Shown here in pieces: positions 12,738 to 12,926 of a stretch of DNA of 12,926 nucleotides. Under the pieces are notes generated by a model. That model saw nothing but the letters and a program-made list of their open reading frames with translations. It was not told where the DNA came from and did not search any database. Every line of letters begins with the position of its first letter. Position 1 is the stretch's first letter. Origin of the DNA: CAYSJU01 sp964431495 (GTDB lineage Bacteria > Omnitrophota > Gorgyraeia > Tantalellales > Tantalellaceae). Where the stretch lies: positions 1 through 12,926 of the forward strand of contig CAYSJU010000037.1 in the NCBI GenBank assembly GCA_964431495.1. The letters are read 5' to 3'. A program made the translations under genes and the position numbers.

Positions 12738-12813
12738 TCCCCGGTAGCTCAACGGTAGTAGCGATTGGCTGTTAACCAATAGGTTGTTGGTTCGAATCCA
12801 ACCCGGGGAGCCA
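12738..12813 (+). tRNA. tRNA-Asn (anticodon GTT)
   Basis: A full cloverleaf can be drawn. The acceptor stem TCCCCGG (12738-12744) pairs with CCGGGGA (12803-12809), followed by discriminator G and an encoded CCA (12811-12813). D arm pairs GCT with AGC around AACGGTAGT. The anticodon stem ATTGG/CCAAT (12764-12768 with 12776-12780) encloses the loop CTGTTAA with anticodon GTT at 12771-12773, which reads Asn codons AAC/AAU. The T stem GTTGG/CCAAC encloses TTCGAAT. All stems are fully paired. It has its own promoter and terminator, so it is a single-gene unit. Confidence 0.97.
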
Positions 12814-12825
12814 ATTTGTAACATG

Positions 12826-12864
12826 GGCAGAACTTCTTTTTTTGAGGTTCTGCCTTTGTTGTTT
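12826..12864 (+). terminator. Rho-independent terminator after tRNA-Asn
   Basis: An 11-pair stem, GGCAGAACTTC (12826-12836) with GAGGTTCTGCC (12844-12854), has one G-T wobble and encloses a loop of seven T. A T-rich tail TTTGTTGTTT follows at 12855-12864. It lies 13 bases after the tRNA CCA. The remaining bases to 12926 show no gene that I can support. Confidence 0.82.
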
Positions 12865-12926
12865 ATTATCGGGATGTTATAGTAAATTGTGACTTCCGGG
12901 TGGTTAACAACAATCCGCTCGATAAA

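Noticed and set aside
12856..12883. Possible promoter TTGTTG - 16 bases - TATAGT after the tRNA terminator
   Set aside because: The -35 match is only three of six and it overlaps the terminator tail. No gene is visible before the window ends.
12738..12926. tRNA-Asn 3' end as an integration (att) site
   Set aside because: No repeat of the tRNA 3' end, integrase or phage gene can be seen. The downstream part is too short to judge.

Overview
The window reads as a stretch of chromosome from a diderm (Gram-negative-type) bacterium of moderate GC content. Reasons are a GT9 heptosyltransferase-like glycosyltransferase, several envelope-glycan enzymes, consensus sigma70-type promoters and a CCA-encoding bacterial tRNA. 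The mixture of families would suit an uncultured lineage such as Omnitrophota, but that placement is a guess from gene style, not a result. Ten protein genes and two halves of what may be an eleventh cover almost the whole window. No gene-free stretch exceeds about 200 bases, and I see no transposase, CRISPR array or phage gene.

Region 1 (1-4220, + strand) is a surface-polysaccharide block. It holds a 5'-truncated HAD-superfamily hydrolase, an overlapping gene in the -1 frame carrying the 'YFLARDG' partner domain often fused to such HADs, a bifunctional Bcs1/Acs1-type CDP-ribitol synthase (cytidylyltransferase plus SDR reductase), and a CDP-alcohol phosphotransferase with an intact catalytic motif. 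The last two are adjacent and could form a make-and-use pair for CDP-ribitol. Region 2 (4232-8197, - strand, convergent with region 1) reads DUF2079 GT-C-like membrane protein, then UbiA-type polyprenyl-phosphate phosphoribosyltransferase, then GT9 glycosyltransferase. This suggests a lipid-linked pentose donor and the transferases that could use it. Both blocks draw on pentose phosphates (ribulose-5-phosphate and PRPP).

Region 3 (8198-8385) is the divergent intergenic segment. It carries a dense array of alternating inverted TTTGT/ACAAA half-sites lying on a good promoter. That promoter faces region 4 (8386-10835, + strand), a tight operon of a stand-alone receiver-domain response regulator, a TPR-like membrane protein with a C-terminal zinc ribbon, a secreted MORN-2-repeat protein and a nucleoside-phosphorylase-fold enzyme. 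I do not recognise this combination as a described system.

Region 5 (10824-12926) begins with twin REP-like hairpins, one of which supplies the stop codon of the phosphorylase gene. After them come a DJ-1/PfpI gene with a strong ribosome binding site, a convergent dinB (DNA polymerase IV), and a tRNA-Asn(GTT) gene with its own perfect-consensus promoter and a rho-independent terminator.
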